From Ilyomonas sp965199905 (GTDB taxonomy: Bacteria; Bacteroidota; Bacteroidia; Chitinophagales; Chitinophagaceae), in NCBI GenBank assembly GCA_965199905.1, contig OZ241366.1, positions 4,092,001 to 4,156,000 of the forward strand: a stretch of 64,000 bases of DNA, given 5' to 3'. The notes beneath the pieces are model-generated. The model saw only the letters and a list, made by a program, of their open reading frames with translations. It had not been told where the DNA came from and did no database searches. Of this stretch, positions 1-8,819 are shown piece by piece. The translations under genes and the position numbers were made by a program. Within the stretch, counting starts at the first letter, position 1; each line of letters opens with the position of its first letter.

Positions 1-53
1 CCTGTCAGCATCAAAAAACAAAAGGCGGCAAGAGTCGTCATACACTTCATCAT
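1..53 (-). CDS. N-terminus of a secreted or membrane protein, cut by the window edge
   Basis: Only the first 17 codons are visible on the minus strand, beginning ATG ATG AAG at position 53. The residues (MMKCMTTLAAFCFLMLTG) look like a signal peptide: a short basic start followed by a hydrophobic core. The rest lies outside the window, so no function can be given. It lies about 90 bases downstream of the NIPSNAP gene on the same strand and could be co-transcribed with it. Confidence 0.5.
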   Translation of the reverse strand, partial: MMKCMTTLAAFCFLMLT

Positions 54-141
54 AGTTTTACAAGGAAGAAATATTCCTGATACTGTTTTTTTGTTCAACG
101 CAAATACACAGCCAGAGATTGTTTGATGAAGCAAGCTGTTT

Positions 142-933
142 TTATAAATCTGAGTAATCGGCAGGGCGCAAAAAGATAATATCGGCTTTTGATACATTGT
201 GCTGGTATTCCGGCATGGCAGCCAGCTTTTTAAAAGCCGGATCGTCGCCAAATTGTTTCCAGTGTGCATTGCGCTCATCCATATTGGCAAACGTGGTCAT
301 GTACATCAGGTTCGGCATATGGCTGCCTGCAATCACTTCAGCATAAAACAAGGCATTAAAATTCAACCGTTTAAAGATGCCAACTTCGTCACCAGTATTG
401 AACATCTTCACCTTGTTGGCATGCAGCTTTTCGGTAGCGCCTTCGTAGCTGCGAAGCTCGTACACGCGCTCTTTTTTAGCATCGGTCAGGCTTGATTGTG
501 TAATGGCAGGCGCCAGGGGAAAAGCCTGCAGCAAAATGGTTTCCATTCTTGTATACGGTGCAGTATCGTAAGGCGCATTTAAGTATGATGTGCCGGCAGT
601 GCTGTACAGCTTATCCAAACTGAGCTTGGACGCTATATCGGCTGTTTCACTTAATGAATGCAAAGGCATCAGCACATACATGGTTTTGTCGGCTGACGTA
701 TCGTTTGCCAAAGCCGTAAATACACCTACATTTTTAATATTTATGCGGTGCAATGATGGCAGCAATGCTTTCTCTAAATATTGGCTGATGTTGTTTTGCT
801 GCGCCGAATCTTTATAATGATAAATGGTGATCTGGTAGAATGACCGTGTTTGTTTTTGTGCGTTGGAAGACAGAACAAAAAAGACAAAAAGCCACACCAG
901 CGTGGCAGAGTAAGAACGGAATTTAATTTTCAT
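142..933 (-). CDS. NIPSNAP family secreted protein
   Basis: A 263-residue protein with a signal peptide (residues 1 to about 25, ending SNAQ). The C-terminal half, from the RVYELRSYEG motif near residue 155 to the end, matches the NIPSNAP fold, a small alpha/beta barrel of ferredoxin-like type. Bacteroidota carry many two-domain secreted NIPSNAP proteins, often near sugar-modifying enzymes, and their biochemical role is not established. The N-terminal half looks like a degenerate second copy of the fold, as is common in this group. The family call is firm from the YELRSYEG and FANMDERNAHW segments; any role in carbohydrate metabolism would be inference. Confidence 0.8.
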   Translation of the reverse strand: MKIKFRSYSATLVWLFVFFVLSSNAQKQTRSFYQITIYHYKDSAQQNNISQYLEKALLPSLHRINIKNVGVFTALANDTSADKTMYVLMPLHSLSETADIASKLSLDKLYSTAGTSYLNAPYDTAPYTRMETILLQAFPLAPAITQSSLTDAKKERVYELRSYEGATEKLHANKVKMFNTGDEVGIFKRLNFNALFYAEVIAGSHMPNLMYMTTFANMDERNAHWKQFGDDPAFKKLAAMPEYQHNVSKADIIFLRPADYSDL

Positions 934-995
934 AAAGTAACCTGTTTTAAATATTAGAGAACTGCATGTTTTTAAAGAAAACCTGATATGTTTTA

Positions 996-2042
996 CTATG
1001 ATTCTTCGTCAAAGAACAAGGTATAAAAATTCTTCCCTTTCATGTCATCATAACCGCGCTCTATCAGGTCTTTTCTCCCATGAATATAAACATGAAAATT
1101 CTTGTCAAGTTTCAATATCGTTTTATACACACGCTCGCCTTTTTTTACGGCTGATAAATGAATGTCAAACTCATCATCAAGGCTTACACCTTTTGCCTGC
1201 TGAAAAGTTTGCCGGTATTGTTTAAAATCTTCTATCACTTCCGGGTAATGCATCACTTCCTGCGCAAACTCATCCATATTAAACTGCTCTTTGGTTTTAA
1301 AGTAATCCATGCTGCGGTTCAGCATGTCTATCTGGTCGCTTTTATTCACCACAAATTTCTCCTGCATTTCATTATCAATAAACAGCTTACACATACTTAA
1401 AGCCGCGCTGGTGCTGTGATAGCTGTCCGCATACGGCGTTACCTGCAGAAAATCGGTTACCCAATATTGCGCATCGTTCTGCTTGTTGGTAGCATCTACA
1501 ATGCACACTACATAACCTTCGCCACGGTTTTGCTTAAACACCAGGCAACCCTTATCAAGCTTATTGATATTGATACCATCTTCAGCAGCTACTTCAAAGT
1601 TTTGCCCATGCGGAAACACTTTTAAAAAGGTCTCCCGCGTTTCGCTTTTAAAGATGCCGATAGCATCTGTGTATTCCGTTCCAAAAGGCACTTCACTGAA
1701 TTGAACAATATACAATTCCCCTTCCTTCACTTTGGCATGCGTGCTTTTGCTGTAAAGAAACTGCGCCAGCAAAGCGCTCTGCGCTTCAAATGTTTTCTGA
1801 TTGTCGAAGATGGCGCTCACATACGTGTACACTTCGTTCAACGCTACATCGCTGATATGTGTAAAATGATATTGGTCTTCTGCGTTAAAGGAAGAAAGAA
1901 AATAATGCGACAATAATTTCCGCACGATGTCATCATTCAACGTCAGTTTATTAGCGGATAGTTTCAGCTCTTCGCCACGCGTCGGGTTGCCTACTTTATG
2001 AATGATTGCCTGCTGCAAAACCACGCTGTCTATACCTGTCAT
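996..2042 (-). CDS. 37-kDa nucleoid-associated protein (NdpA/YejK family)
   Basis: A 348-residue cytoplasmic protein with no signal peptide or membrane segment, matching the length and pattern of the NA37 nucleoid-associated family. Supporting segments are the N-terminal AIIHKVGNP, the central YIVQFSEVPFG and the C-terminal HLSAVKKGERVYKTILKLD followed by HGRKDLIERG. E. coli YejK binds the nucleoid; in Bacteroidota the function is inferred from homology only. The gene stands alone: the NIPSNAP gene follows after 62 bases on the same strand, and a dispersed intergenic repeat lies upstream of its start. Start choice: ATG at 2042. Confidence 0.85.
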   Translation of the reverse strand: MTGIDSVVLQQAIIHKVGNPTRGEELKLSANKLTLNDDIVRKLLSHYFLSSFNAEDQYHFTHISDVALNEVYTYVSAIFDNQKTFEAQSALLAQFLYSKSTHAKVKEGELYIVQFSEVPFGTEYTDAIGIFKSETRETFLKVFPHGQNFEVAAEDGININKLDKGCLVFKQNRGEGYVVCIVDATNKQNDAQYWVTDFLQVTPYADSYHSTSAALSMCKLFIDNEMQEKFVVNKSDQIDMLNRSMDYFKTKEQFNMDEFAQEVMHYPEVIEDFKQYRQTFQQAKGVSLDDEFDIHLSAVKKGERVYKTILKLDKNFHVYIHGRKDLIERGYDDMKGKNFYTLFFDEES

Positions 2043-2176
2043 AAGGCGAAGATAGGAAGCTGTGTGAGCAATATAATTTTCATTTTACTTATCTTTTTAG
2101 CAGGCAGAGGTTCTCGTTTTATAAAAAATATCTGAACCGTTTTATTCTATGAAAATCAATAAAAGATTTGTTGGAA

Positions 2177-2290
2177 TAAATACAGAATACATTTTTTGGT
2201 AACCATCGTCCGTCGCTTTTGTGATCGCCTGTTGCGTCGCACACAGAGGGGGGTCCGGGCAATGATAGGGCTTTTATTAAACCGAATAAT
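2177..2290 (+). repeat. Dispersed intergenic repeat, copy 1
   Basis: The copy begins near AAATACAGAATAC, has the core GGTAACCATCGTCCGTCGC, then GATCG, a variable centre, and the tail CCGGGCAATGATAGGGCTTTTA. Seven related copies occur at 10379, 15636, 17550 (inverted), 19954, 24444, 29597 and 35037. It is intergenic, upstream of the nucleoid-associated gene and downstream of the GH95-like fragment. Confidence 0.75.
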
Positions 2291-2338
2291 AAAGAATTAT
2301 CTCAAAAAGCTCTCACCAAAGCATTCTTCGTTATCAAC

Positions 2339-2692
2339 TTATTCTTCCGCCTCCGGTTCATACATTTTTCCCTTCACCGTTTTGAATGAAAGCGTATATC
2401 CGGCAGAAGACTTTACTACATGAATTTTCAACGAATGAACAAATAATGGCACCCGGCTTCTGATGTAACAATTATTGCCATGTAAAGAAACAATTGTAGC
2501 CTTGGTAAGTTTATTATTAGCCCAGCTTTCATTCACTTCAAAATCGCCGCGTGCGCGCAAACCCTTTACAGCGCCGGTTTTCCACGCATCGGGCAAAGCC
2601 GGCAACAAAAACAGTTCCTCATGTTCGCTTTGCGAAAAAGAAGCCACCGTAAAAAGACAGGCAGAGAATAAGCAAAGAATATATGGGCGCAT
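2339..2692 (-). CDS. Short secreted protein: relic of a GH95-type C-terminal domain
   Basis: A 117-residue open frame with a signal peptide (residues 1 to about 21, ending SFSQ). It is followed directly by a segment like the C-terminal beta-sandwich of GH95 alpha-L-fucosidase-type enzymes: LFLLPALPDAW, then AVKGLRARGDFEVN and NNKLTKATIVS. GH95 enzymes are normally about 750-850 residues, and the catalytic (alpha/alpha)6 barrel is absent here. The simplest reading is a large in-frame internal deletion that joined the signal peptide to the last domain. It may be a decaying relic or a retained secreted domain. Family assignment of the fragment is fairly firm; expression and function are unknown. 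Confidence 0.6.
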   Translation of the reverse strand: MRPYILCLFSACLFTVASFSQSEHEELFLLPALPDAWKTGAVKGLRARGDFEVNESWANNKLTKATIVSLHGNNCYIRSRVPLFVHSLKIHVVKSSAGYTLSFKTVKGKMYEPEAEE

Positions 2693-3300
2693 ATCGTTTA
2701 TCAGCGATAAAAATATAGCTTCTTTGGCAAGAGGAGTTGGCGAATGAGATAACCGGCGAAGGCTGTTAATAATGCTGAACTAAGATTGTTGTTTAGATGG
2801 AATGAAAAAGTACAGAAGAATGAATTTGTTACTACTACAAGTTTGAACTTTTGTTCTTTAGCAGGGCAAAAAAAAGGACACAGTAGAAACTGCATCCGGC
2901 ATATAACACATGAGAACGATTTATGCTAATTTGATATGATTTGTCGTAACATTTGTGAGCGAGGTAACACAAGCGGCATGCTAATATGAAAAGAAGAAAC
3001 ATCTTTAAGCAGAACTTAAGGTGTATTAAAAAACTTGCGCTTGCGGCTTAAAGAAGAATGATATTTTATCCATTTCTTTTATCCGTTTTTAATATGGAAT
3101 GCCTTTTTGCCTTATAAAAAAGGTGATATGTAAGAAAGGAAAGGATGATTTTTTACCCATGACTCTTGTTGACTGAGTAAATAACACCTTATTTGTTGTT
3201 TCCAGGATGTCCTTTGTACTTCCTTCAGATGTTTTGATTTCGGTATGCTGGACTTATGTTTGCTATTGTGCCACAGGAAACACGACACACTTTTATTTCG
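2693..3300. other. Non-coding stretch, nothing recognised
   Basis: About 600 AT-rich bases between the divergent GH95-like fragment and the MscS gene. Short open frames exist on both strands but none looks like a protein. It presumably contains both promoters; no clear hairpin or repeat copy was seen. Confidence 0.5.
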
Positions 3301-5100
3301 ATGAAACTGATACTGTCTTTATTTCTGTCTTTTATCTGCCTGGCATTGCAGGCGCAACAAACAGCAGACAGCCTGCGCAAGGCCGATAGTATAAAACTTA
3401 CGCAGGATGTAGTAATTCATCAGCAGCAGGAAAAGATAGATTCGCTGATAAAACTGCAATTGCAGCAACAACTGAAATCTGCTGTTACAAACAGTAAGGA
3501 ATATAATTCGCTGAAGACAAAATTAAGTCAGCTTGCTATTGCTGATTCAACAAGAAAAGCAGAACAGGAAACGCGGATCAGCGAATTGCAAAAAACAGCT
3601 ACAGGTTACCCGGTGAATCCTTTTGGCGATACCTTATTTTTTATTTACACGCCTATCGGTTCGGTAAATGCTTCTGAAAGAGCCTCGCTGTTAACCGGAA
3701 AAATAAAGAAATTGTATGCCGACTACCAGTACTCGCCCGATTCACTGCTTCTCAACACATCTGAGAATGAATCGGATGTGACTTATAATAATATAGGAAT
3801 TTTATCTATCACCGACCTTGATGCCTTATGGCAGAAACAACCAAAGGAAAAAATTGCAGCCGGCTATGTTGCAAAAATTAAAGCTGCCATAGAAAAGGAA
3901 AGGGCTGACAAGAGTATTATAAACCGGATCAGGCGCATTGCCCTGGTTTTGCTAACCGTTGGCATGCTTATCCTCATAATTTATTTCATCAACCGCTTAT
4001 TCAGAAAAGGTATTTTATGGCTGGCAGACAAGCGGGAACGCTATTTTAAAGGCTGGCGCATCAAGAAGGCACAGGTGCTGCAGCCCGCACAGCAATATAA
4101 GATTGTGGTTACGCTGCTTAACATACTGCGTATTCTTGTTATTCTACTTGCGTTATATTTATCACTGCCTGCTATCTTCAGTGTCTTTCCCGATACGCAG
4201 GCGTACACAGAAACGTTACTGGGCTGGATCATTACACCCACAAAAAGTATCTTTCATAGCTTATATATCTTTCTGCCAAGCCTGTTCACAATTGGCGTTG
4301 TTTATTTTTTTACGCGGATGGCTATACGCGCTGTCAGTTACTTTGCGCACCAGATAGAAGCGGGCAATATTGAGTTGCCGGGCTTTCACAGCGAATTTGC
4401 TAAGCCTACTTATAATATTGTCCGTTTCATGCTTTATGCCTTCATGCTGGTAATCATCTTCCCTTATCTTCCCGGGCATAGCTCTCCGGCTTTTCAGGGC
4501 GTATCGGTATTCCTCGGTGTTTTGCTGTCGTTTGGTTCTTCATCTGCCATATCTAATCTCATTGCCGGGCTGGTTATCACTTATATGCGTCCGTTCAAGA
4601 TTGGTGACCGCGTAAAGATTGGTGAAGTAACGGGCGATGTGCTGGAAAAAACAATGCTTGTAACACGCTTAAGAACGATAAAGAATGAAGATGTAACGAT
4701 ACCAAACTCAGCCGTGTTATCAAGCCATACGATAAATTTTTCTACCAACAGTAATACAATGGGTTTGATTGTGCATGTTACGGTTACCATTGGCTACGAT
4801 ACGCCCTGGAAAAATGTGTATGAAGCCATGATAAAAGCCGCATTGCAAACGGAATACATTATGCCGGAGCCAAAACCATTTGTATTGCAAACAAGTCTTG
4901 ACAATTTTAGCGTGGCTTACCAGGTTAACGCTTACACAAGAGAAGCAAACAAACAAGCTGTTATTTACTCAAGCTTAATGCAGAACCTGCAGGATTGCTG
5001 CAGCGAAGCAGGCATCGAAATCATGTCGCCCGAATATCATGTGGTGCGGCGCAATGAAGACAGTACAATACCGGGAACTTACAGGAAAACAGAGAATTAA
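3301..5100 (+). CDS. Mechanosensitive ion channel, MscS family
   Basis: A 599-residue inner-membrane channel predicted to open under membrane tension and release solutes. From the N-terminus: signal peptide (1-19, ending LQAQ), a Q/K-rich coiled coil (about 25-110), a periplasmic segment, then several membrane helices. The last helix is the pore-lining VFLGVLLSFGSSSAISNLIAG, followed by the MscS beta-domain motif RPFKIGDRVKIGEVTGDV and NEDVTIPNSAVLSS. I chose ATG 3301 over an in-frame ATG at 3256, because only 3301 puts the signal peptide at the N-terminus. An EcsC gene lies downstream on the opposite strand and converges on it. Confidence 0.88.
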   Translation: MKLILSLFLSFICLALQAQQTADSLRKADSIKLTQDVVIHQQQEKIDSLIKLQLQQQLKSAVTNSKEYNSLKTKLSQLAIADSTRKAEQETRISELQKTATGYPVNPFGDTLFFIYTPIGSVNASERASLLTGKIKKLYADYQYSPDSLLLNTSENESDVTYNNIGILSITDLDALWQKQPKEKIAAGYVAKIKAAIEKERADKSIINRIRRIALVLLTVGMLILIIYFINRLFRKGILWLADKRERYFKGWRIKKAQVLQPAQQYKIVVTLLNILRILVILLALYLSLPAIFSVFPDTQAYTETLLGWIITPTKSIFHSLYIFLPSLFTIGVVYFFTRMAIRAVSYFAHQIEAGNIELPGFHSEFAKPTYNIVRFMLYAFMLVIIFPYLPGHSSPAFQGVSVFLGVLLSFGSSSAISNLIAGLVITYMRPFKIGDRVKIGEVTGDVLEKTMLVTRLRTIKNEDVTIPNSAVLSSHTINFSTNSNTMGLIVHVTVTIGYDTPWKNVYEAMIKAALQTEYIMPEPKPFVLQTSLDNFSVAYQVNAYTREANKQAVIYSSLMQNLQDCCSEAGIEIMSPEYHVVRRNEDSTIPGTYRKTEN

Positions 5101-5116
5101 GAAGCCATACATATAA

Positions 5117-5863
5117 TCAGGCTGGTCGCAGTCGCTGCGATTCGATGGGCAGCAGCCTCAGGCGGTAAGCCTGCTTTGCAGTAAAGCCAAGTTTGTTTAT
5201 CAGCTTATAATTGGCAATGGCGCCAACGGCTGCCCCGATAAAAGGAATGAGCTGCGCCAGCTTCGCAATATCAATGTAATCGCGGTATTCCTGCTGAAAG
5301 GTTTGCCAGTCAAAATCGTGAATGTCTGCCGGTAATGTATGAAGGCGATTGTTCCAATCTTCTATCTGTTCATACGCTTTCTTCCTTTCTTTATCCGATG
5401 AAAAAGCGAGCTGAAATATATACAACATATAAAGCCTTTCGCGGTAATCTTTTACATCAAAGCCATATAAAGCTGCTATATCAAACAGCATTTTCATTTT
5501 GATGCCAATGAGTATAGGAAAGTCGGCGAGGCTGGTAAAAAATCCGCCGGCGCCGGTAATGCCGCCTTCAACGGCACCGGTGTTTTTATAAGTATCAATG
5601 CGCGTATTGATTTTGTTTTCCCGTTCTTTAAACGATGCATTCAATAATGGCTTCGAGGTAGTGTAAGTGGCTCCAAAAAGTACGGCTCTTGTCATACCTT
5701 TAATAGCAGCGGTAATGGCATTGTGAACTTTTTCCGGGATAATATTATTGAGCTTTTTCTGAACGGCGCTTGTTATACGGCTGGTGAGAGAAGGATTTTT
5801 CAGCATCTTCTTTTGCCAGGCTTGTAGTTCCTGCAAAGCTTCCGGTGTGTATTGCTCAGGCAT
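5117..5863 (-). CDS. EcsC family protein
   Basis: A 248-residue protein assigned to EcsC by the GGITGAGGFFTSLADFPILIGIKM segment near residue 100 and the AYGFDVKDYRERLYMLYIF-type helix after it. A further hydrophobic patch (LIPFIGAAVGAIANYKLI) near residue 210 is typical. B. subtilis EcsC lies in an ABC transporter operon but its biochemical role is unclear. Here no transporter is adjacent: the gene ends 17 bases from a convergent MscS gene, and a thioredoxin-like gene lies 41 bases upstream of it. Function is therefore not assigned beyond the family. Confidence 0.8.
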   Translation of the reverse strand: MPEQYTPEALQELQAWQKKMLKNPSLTSRITSAVQKKLNNIIPEKVHNAITAAIKGMTRAVLFGATYTTSKPLLNASFKERENKINTRIDTYKNTGAVEGGITGAGGFFTSLADFPILIGIKMKMLFDIAALYGFDVKDYRERLYMLYIFQLAFSSDKERKKAYEQIEDWNNRLHTLPADIHDFDWQTFQQEYRDYIDIAKLAQLIPFIGAAVGAIANYKLINKLGFTAKQAYRLRLLPIESQRLRPA

Positions 5864-5903
5864 AGCTTCAATGGCTCCAACATTTATACCATCAAAATGG
5901 CTT

Positions 5904-7085
5904 TTATCGATTCAATGAAGCTCTTGGTTGTGATAAAGCCACATCATCATTTCCTTCTACACTTACGGTAAAAATTTTTTCTAACCGGCTGTTTATTTTC
6001 TCAGGATCAATATTACTTTCGATAATATTCCCGCCGGGATCGATCAGTATTGTTCTTGGTATTACGGCAACGCCAAACTGCAATACCATCGGGTTTCTGA
6101 ATTGATTCGGAAGAAATACATTGATGGCATGTTCAGAGATGTGATATTGCCGCAACGTTGTTTTCCATGTGCTTGTATCGTTGTCTAATGAGGCTGTCAG
6201 CACTTTAAAATTCTGATTCTGAAATCTTTCAGCAACCTTTTGTAGTAACGAAAGATTTTTAGCGTATGCATTATTCCAGCTTGCCCAAAAATGAATTAGC
6301 AGATACTTTCCTTTAAAAATTTCTGATGTAATCAGATGACCGTTTTCATCTGTTGCAGAAAATGGCGGACAACTGGTAAGCAACGATGAACCCGAGTTGG
6401 CTTTATTCTTAATAAACTGTGCAGATGGATATTGCTTTAAACTTGTATCGAGATGATGAAAAAGCTTCGCAACGGTGTCAATTGGATAAGAATCACTGTT
6501 GTAATTCAGCAAATAAAGACTGACAAATGAAGATGGTTTTTGCCTTATGAAAACAGATGATGAATCGGGCACATCATTAAATAAAGAACCTTGCATACGT
6601 GTTAAAGAATCAATCTCATTCTGATGCGTGGCATCTAATGAATCCAGCTTTTGGTCAATGGCTTGTGAACGGTTGATAAGCGGTGCAATCCATCGGTTGA
6701 AATAATAATCATAATCGTTGCTCAACTTTGAACCGGAGACTGTTATCGCGCCGTTTTTATTTCTGTCATTTACAACAATAGTCTCATTGCCGATAAATAA
6801 AATTCTGCCTTTGTTTCCAATTAAAAGCTGGAAACTTTTGGGTTCATCCAACGTTCCCTTGAATGTGAATATGCCATTTTTAATATCAGCAGAATCGTAA
6901 GGTAAAAACTGGCTTCTGTTGGTATAAAGCAGAAGCCTGGCTTTGCCTTCTTTCTGTAAAGTATATCCCGTGATTTTATAACTTGTTTTCGGCGTTTGCC
7001 CAAAGCTTACGTTTAATATTACTATTACGGTAAGTAAGAGAATATGAATTTTACATAAAGCTTTGCGATATAATTCAACAGACAT
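5904..7085 (-). CDS. TlpA/DUF4369-type thioredoxin-fold protein lacking the CXXC motif
   Basis: A 393-residue exported protein: hydrophobic N-terminal segment (about 12-29), a DUF4369-like beta domain (about 35-115), a helical spacer, and a C-terminal thioredoxin fold (about 235-380). The usual WCxxC active site is replaced by ASWNNAYAKN at about residues 268-277, so both redox cysteines are absent, although the cis-Pro loop (VIPRTILID) is kept. It cannot act as a normal disulfide reductase and may be a binding protein. The start is ATG 7085; a TTG just before it is also in frame. Fold assignment is firm, role unknown. Confidence 0.8.
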   Translation of the reverse strand: MSVELYRKALCKIHILLLTVIVILNVSFGQTPKTSYKITGYTLQKEGKARLLLYTNRSQFLPYDSADIKNGIFTFKGTLDEPKSFQLLIGNKGRILFIGNETIVVNDRNKNGAITVSGSKLSNDYDYYFNRWIAPLINRSQAIDQKLDSLDATHQNEIDSLTRMQGSLFNDVPDSSSVFIRQKPSSFVSLYLLNYNSDSYPIDTVAKLFHHLDTSLKQYPSAQFIKNKANSGSSLLTSCPPFSATDENGHLITSEIFKGKYLLIHFWASWNNAYAKNLSLLQKVAERFQNQNFKVLTASLDNDTSTWKTTLRQYHISEHAINVFLPNQFRNPMVLQFGVAVIPRTILIDPGGNIIESNIDPEKINSRLEKIFTVSVEGNDDVALSQPRASLNR

Positions 7086-7123
7086 CAACTTATAAACGAT
7101 GAAAGAGTTATCAAAGTTTTATC

Positions 7124-7585
7124 TTACTTCTTAAGCCTTACGTACACTTCTGTATTCATACGGTTTACACCGGCTTTTTCCAGCTTTTCAATACCGCGCT
7201 GAACCAGTGTATCATTATGTATGGTAATGGTAAATGAAAAATCAGCGCCTTCCCATTCCCTGGCACCGTAATATTCCAGGTGCTCTTTATAAATGCTGTC
7301 CTGCAAGGTATAAGCCCCGCCGCCTGCATTTAAACCTGCAGCCGAATCTTTATCCAGGTTGTGCTGAAGAAAAGCAAAATGATCTTCGTTGATAATTTTG
7401 ATAAAGGATATATTCTTTGTATAATCAGTAACGGTAGTATCACCATTTTCAATCAAGGTTCCTTTCAAAAGTTTCCATGTGCCCTGAAGCGGAAGTTGTC
7501 GGGAGGATTGATCAGTTTTCACGGTTTGTGTATTGCATGAAAAGAGAATAAGCAAGCAAATGACAGGCAAAGCAGATAATTTCAT
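7124..7585 (-). CDS. Lipocalin-like lipoprotein
   Basis: A 153-residue lipoprotein with the lipobox LFSC near residue 16, then a domain opening LQGTWKLLKGTLIENGDT. That G-x-W start is typical of the DUF4488/lipocalin-like beta-barrel lipoproteins of Bacteroidota. Predicted to be membrane-anchored and exposed to the periplasm; ligand unknown. It lies 39 bases upstream of the CXXC-less TlpA gene on the same strand, so the two may be co-transcribed. The exact family is uncertain. Confidence 0.65.
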   Translation of the reverse strand: MKLSALPVICLLILFSCNTQTVKTDQSSRQLPLQGTWKLLKGTLIENGDTTVTDYTKNISFIKIINEDHFAFLQHNLDKDSAAGLNAGGGAYTLQDSIYKEHLEYYGAREWEGADFSFTITIHNDTLVQRGIEKLEKAGVNRMNTEVYVRLKK

Positions 7586-7656
7586 TGGTTTACATTTATT
7601 AGATAAAGAAAGGGTTTAATTTTTTGAACCAGACCTTTTTTTACCGGCAAATAAAA

Positions 7657-7684
7657 AACCCGTTCAAAAGAACGGGTTCATACC
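7657..7684 (-). terminator. Rho-independent terminator after the sigma/protease genes
   Basis: A perfect hairpin, AACCCGTTC - AAAA - GAACGGGTT. Read on the minus strand it is followed by a run of T. It lies 29 bases past the stop codon of the membrane-anchored protease. Confidence 0.8.
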
Positions 7685-7706
7685 TATAATAAAAAATAAT
7701 TTCGAA

Positions 7707-8816
7707 TTAGTTGTAAACCTTCACCTGGTACACGTAATCAGCTACTTTCTTAATCTGTTGTTCGCGGTCAAGTTTTTTCAGGTTTGATGTTACAGGCATT
7801 CTAATGCTTTGATATGATGTGTCTTCGCGTTTTAAATCGTTCAGCATATCATAAATGCCCTTTGATTTAATGGCAAATACAACACCTTCCGCATCTGTTT
7901 CGCGGGCGCTGAGAATACCTACCACTTCACCATTTTTATTCAACACCGGACCACCGGAGTTGCCTGGATTAGCAGGCAAGGAAATTTGCAGGCTTGACGT
8001 ATCGCCATCGTGTCCCGAAGTAGCGCTGATATAACCAGAATTATATACAATTACATCGCGGGGGTAGCCAAGCGTGTAAATATCAGAACCAAGGTTAAAT
8101 TCGCCATGTTTAAAAGAGTATGGCAACGAGGCAACAGGTTTGAAAGCCTTATCATCAATCTTTAGCAGGGCAAGATCTTTTTCTTTATCTATGTACGCTA
8201 TCGTTGCCATAAGGTCAGTACCATTTGTATTTACCACCACGCCTTTACCCTGAAGCACGTGAGCGTTGGTTACCAGGTAACCTCTGCCATCTATCAGGAA
8301 AGCGGTACCTCCGGTTGTATAGGTTCTTGCTTCTACAGCATTAGGTTGTTCCTTTCTTATTTCAGCATTCAAAGCGTGGGTTTGCTTCTCCAATACATTT
8401 ATTTTATTACTCAAATATTGGATATCGCCTTTCGTTGGTGCTGTTGGCGAAAGCTGCGTCATAAGCAGGCTGATGAATAAAGTGGTAACAACTGCAATGG
8501 AAGCTGCAATAGCTGTAACGCGCTTATATTTCGTCCATAGCTGAAGCACTTTACCTTTTGCGGGTTCTTCCGCTTCTTCGCTTTCGCTGATCTGGCCACT
8601 CTCAAGCAAATCAACATGAATGCTAGTAAGCGTATCCATAAAGTTTTTCTGGTCGGTGTATAAATTCATCTGTTGAAGAAACAGGCGATGCTCTACTACC
8701 ATCTGGTCTATCTCGGGGGTGTTCTTACGCAACTGCTGAAAATATCTCTTTTCTTCAGGCAACATAGCGCCGGTGAGGTAGCGCTCGATGGTATCTAATA
8801 ATTGTCGGTCTTCCAT
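7707..8816 (-). CDS. Membrane-anchored trypsin-like serine protease with a cytoplasmic N-terminus, next to an ECF sigma gene
   Basis: A 369-residue single-pass membrane protein. Residues 1-100 are soluble and charged, resembling the N-terminal region of Bacteroidota anti-sigma proteins (DTIERYLTGAMLPEEKRYF). One helix follows at about 101-120, then a short coiled coil (130-155), then an S1C/DegP-like protease domain with the triad His near 186 (TNAHVL), Asp near 214 (KEKDLALL) and Ser near 287 (NPGNSGGP). No PDZ domain is present. The gene begins 3 bases after the stop of an ECF sigma factor. By analogy with sigma/anti-sigma pairs it may hold the sigma factor and sense periplasmic stress through its protease domain; that role is inference. 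Confidence 0.85.
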   Translation of the reverse strand: MEDRQLLDTIERYLTGAMLPEEKRYFQQLRKNTPEIDQMVVEHRLFLQQMNLYTDQKNFMDTLTSIHVDLLESGQISESEEAEEPAKGKVLQLWTKYKRVTAIAASIAVVTTLFISLLMTQLSPTAPTKGDIQYLSNKINVLEKQTHALNAEIRKEQPNAVEARTYTTGGTAFLIDGRGYLVTNAHVLQGKGVVVNTNGTDLMATIAYIDKEKDLALLKIDDKAFKPVASLPYSFKHGEFNLGSDIYTLGYPRDVIVYNSGYISATSGHDGDTSSLQISLPANPGNSGGPVLNKNGEVVGILSARETDAEGVVFAIKSKGIYDMLNDLKREDTSYQSIRMPVTSNLKKLDREQQIKKVADYVYQVKVYN

Positions 8817-8819
8817 TAT

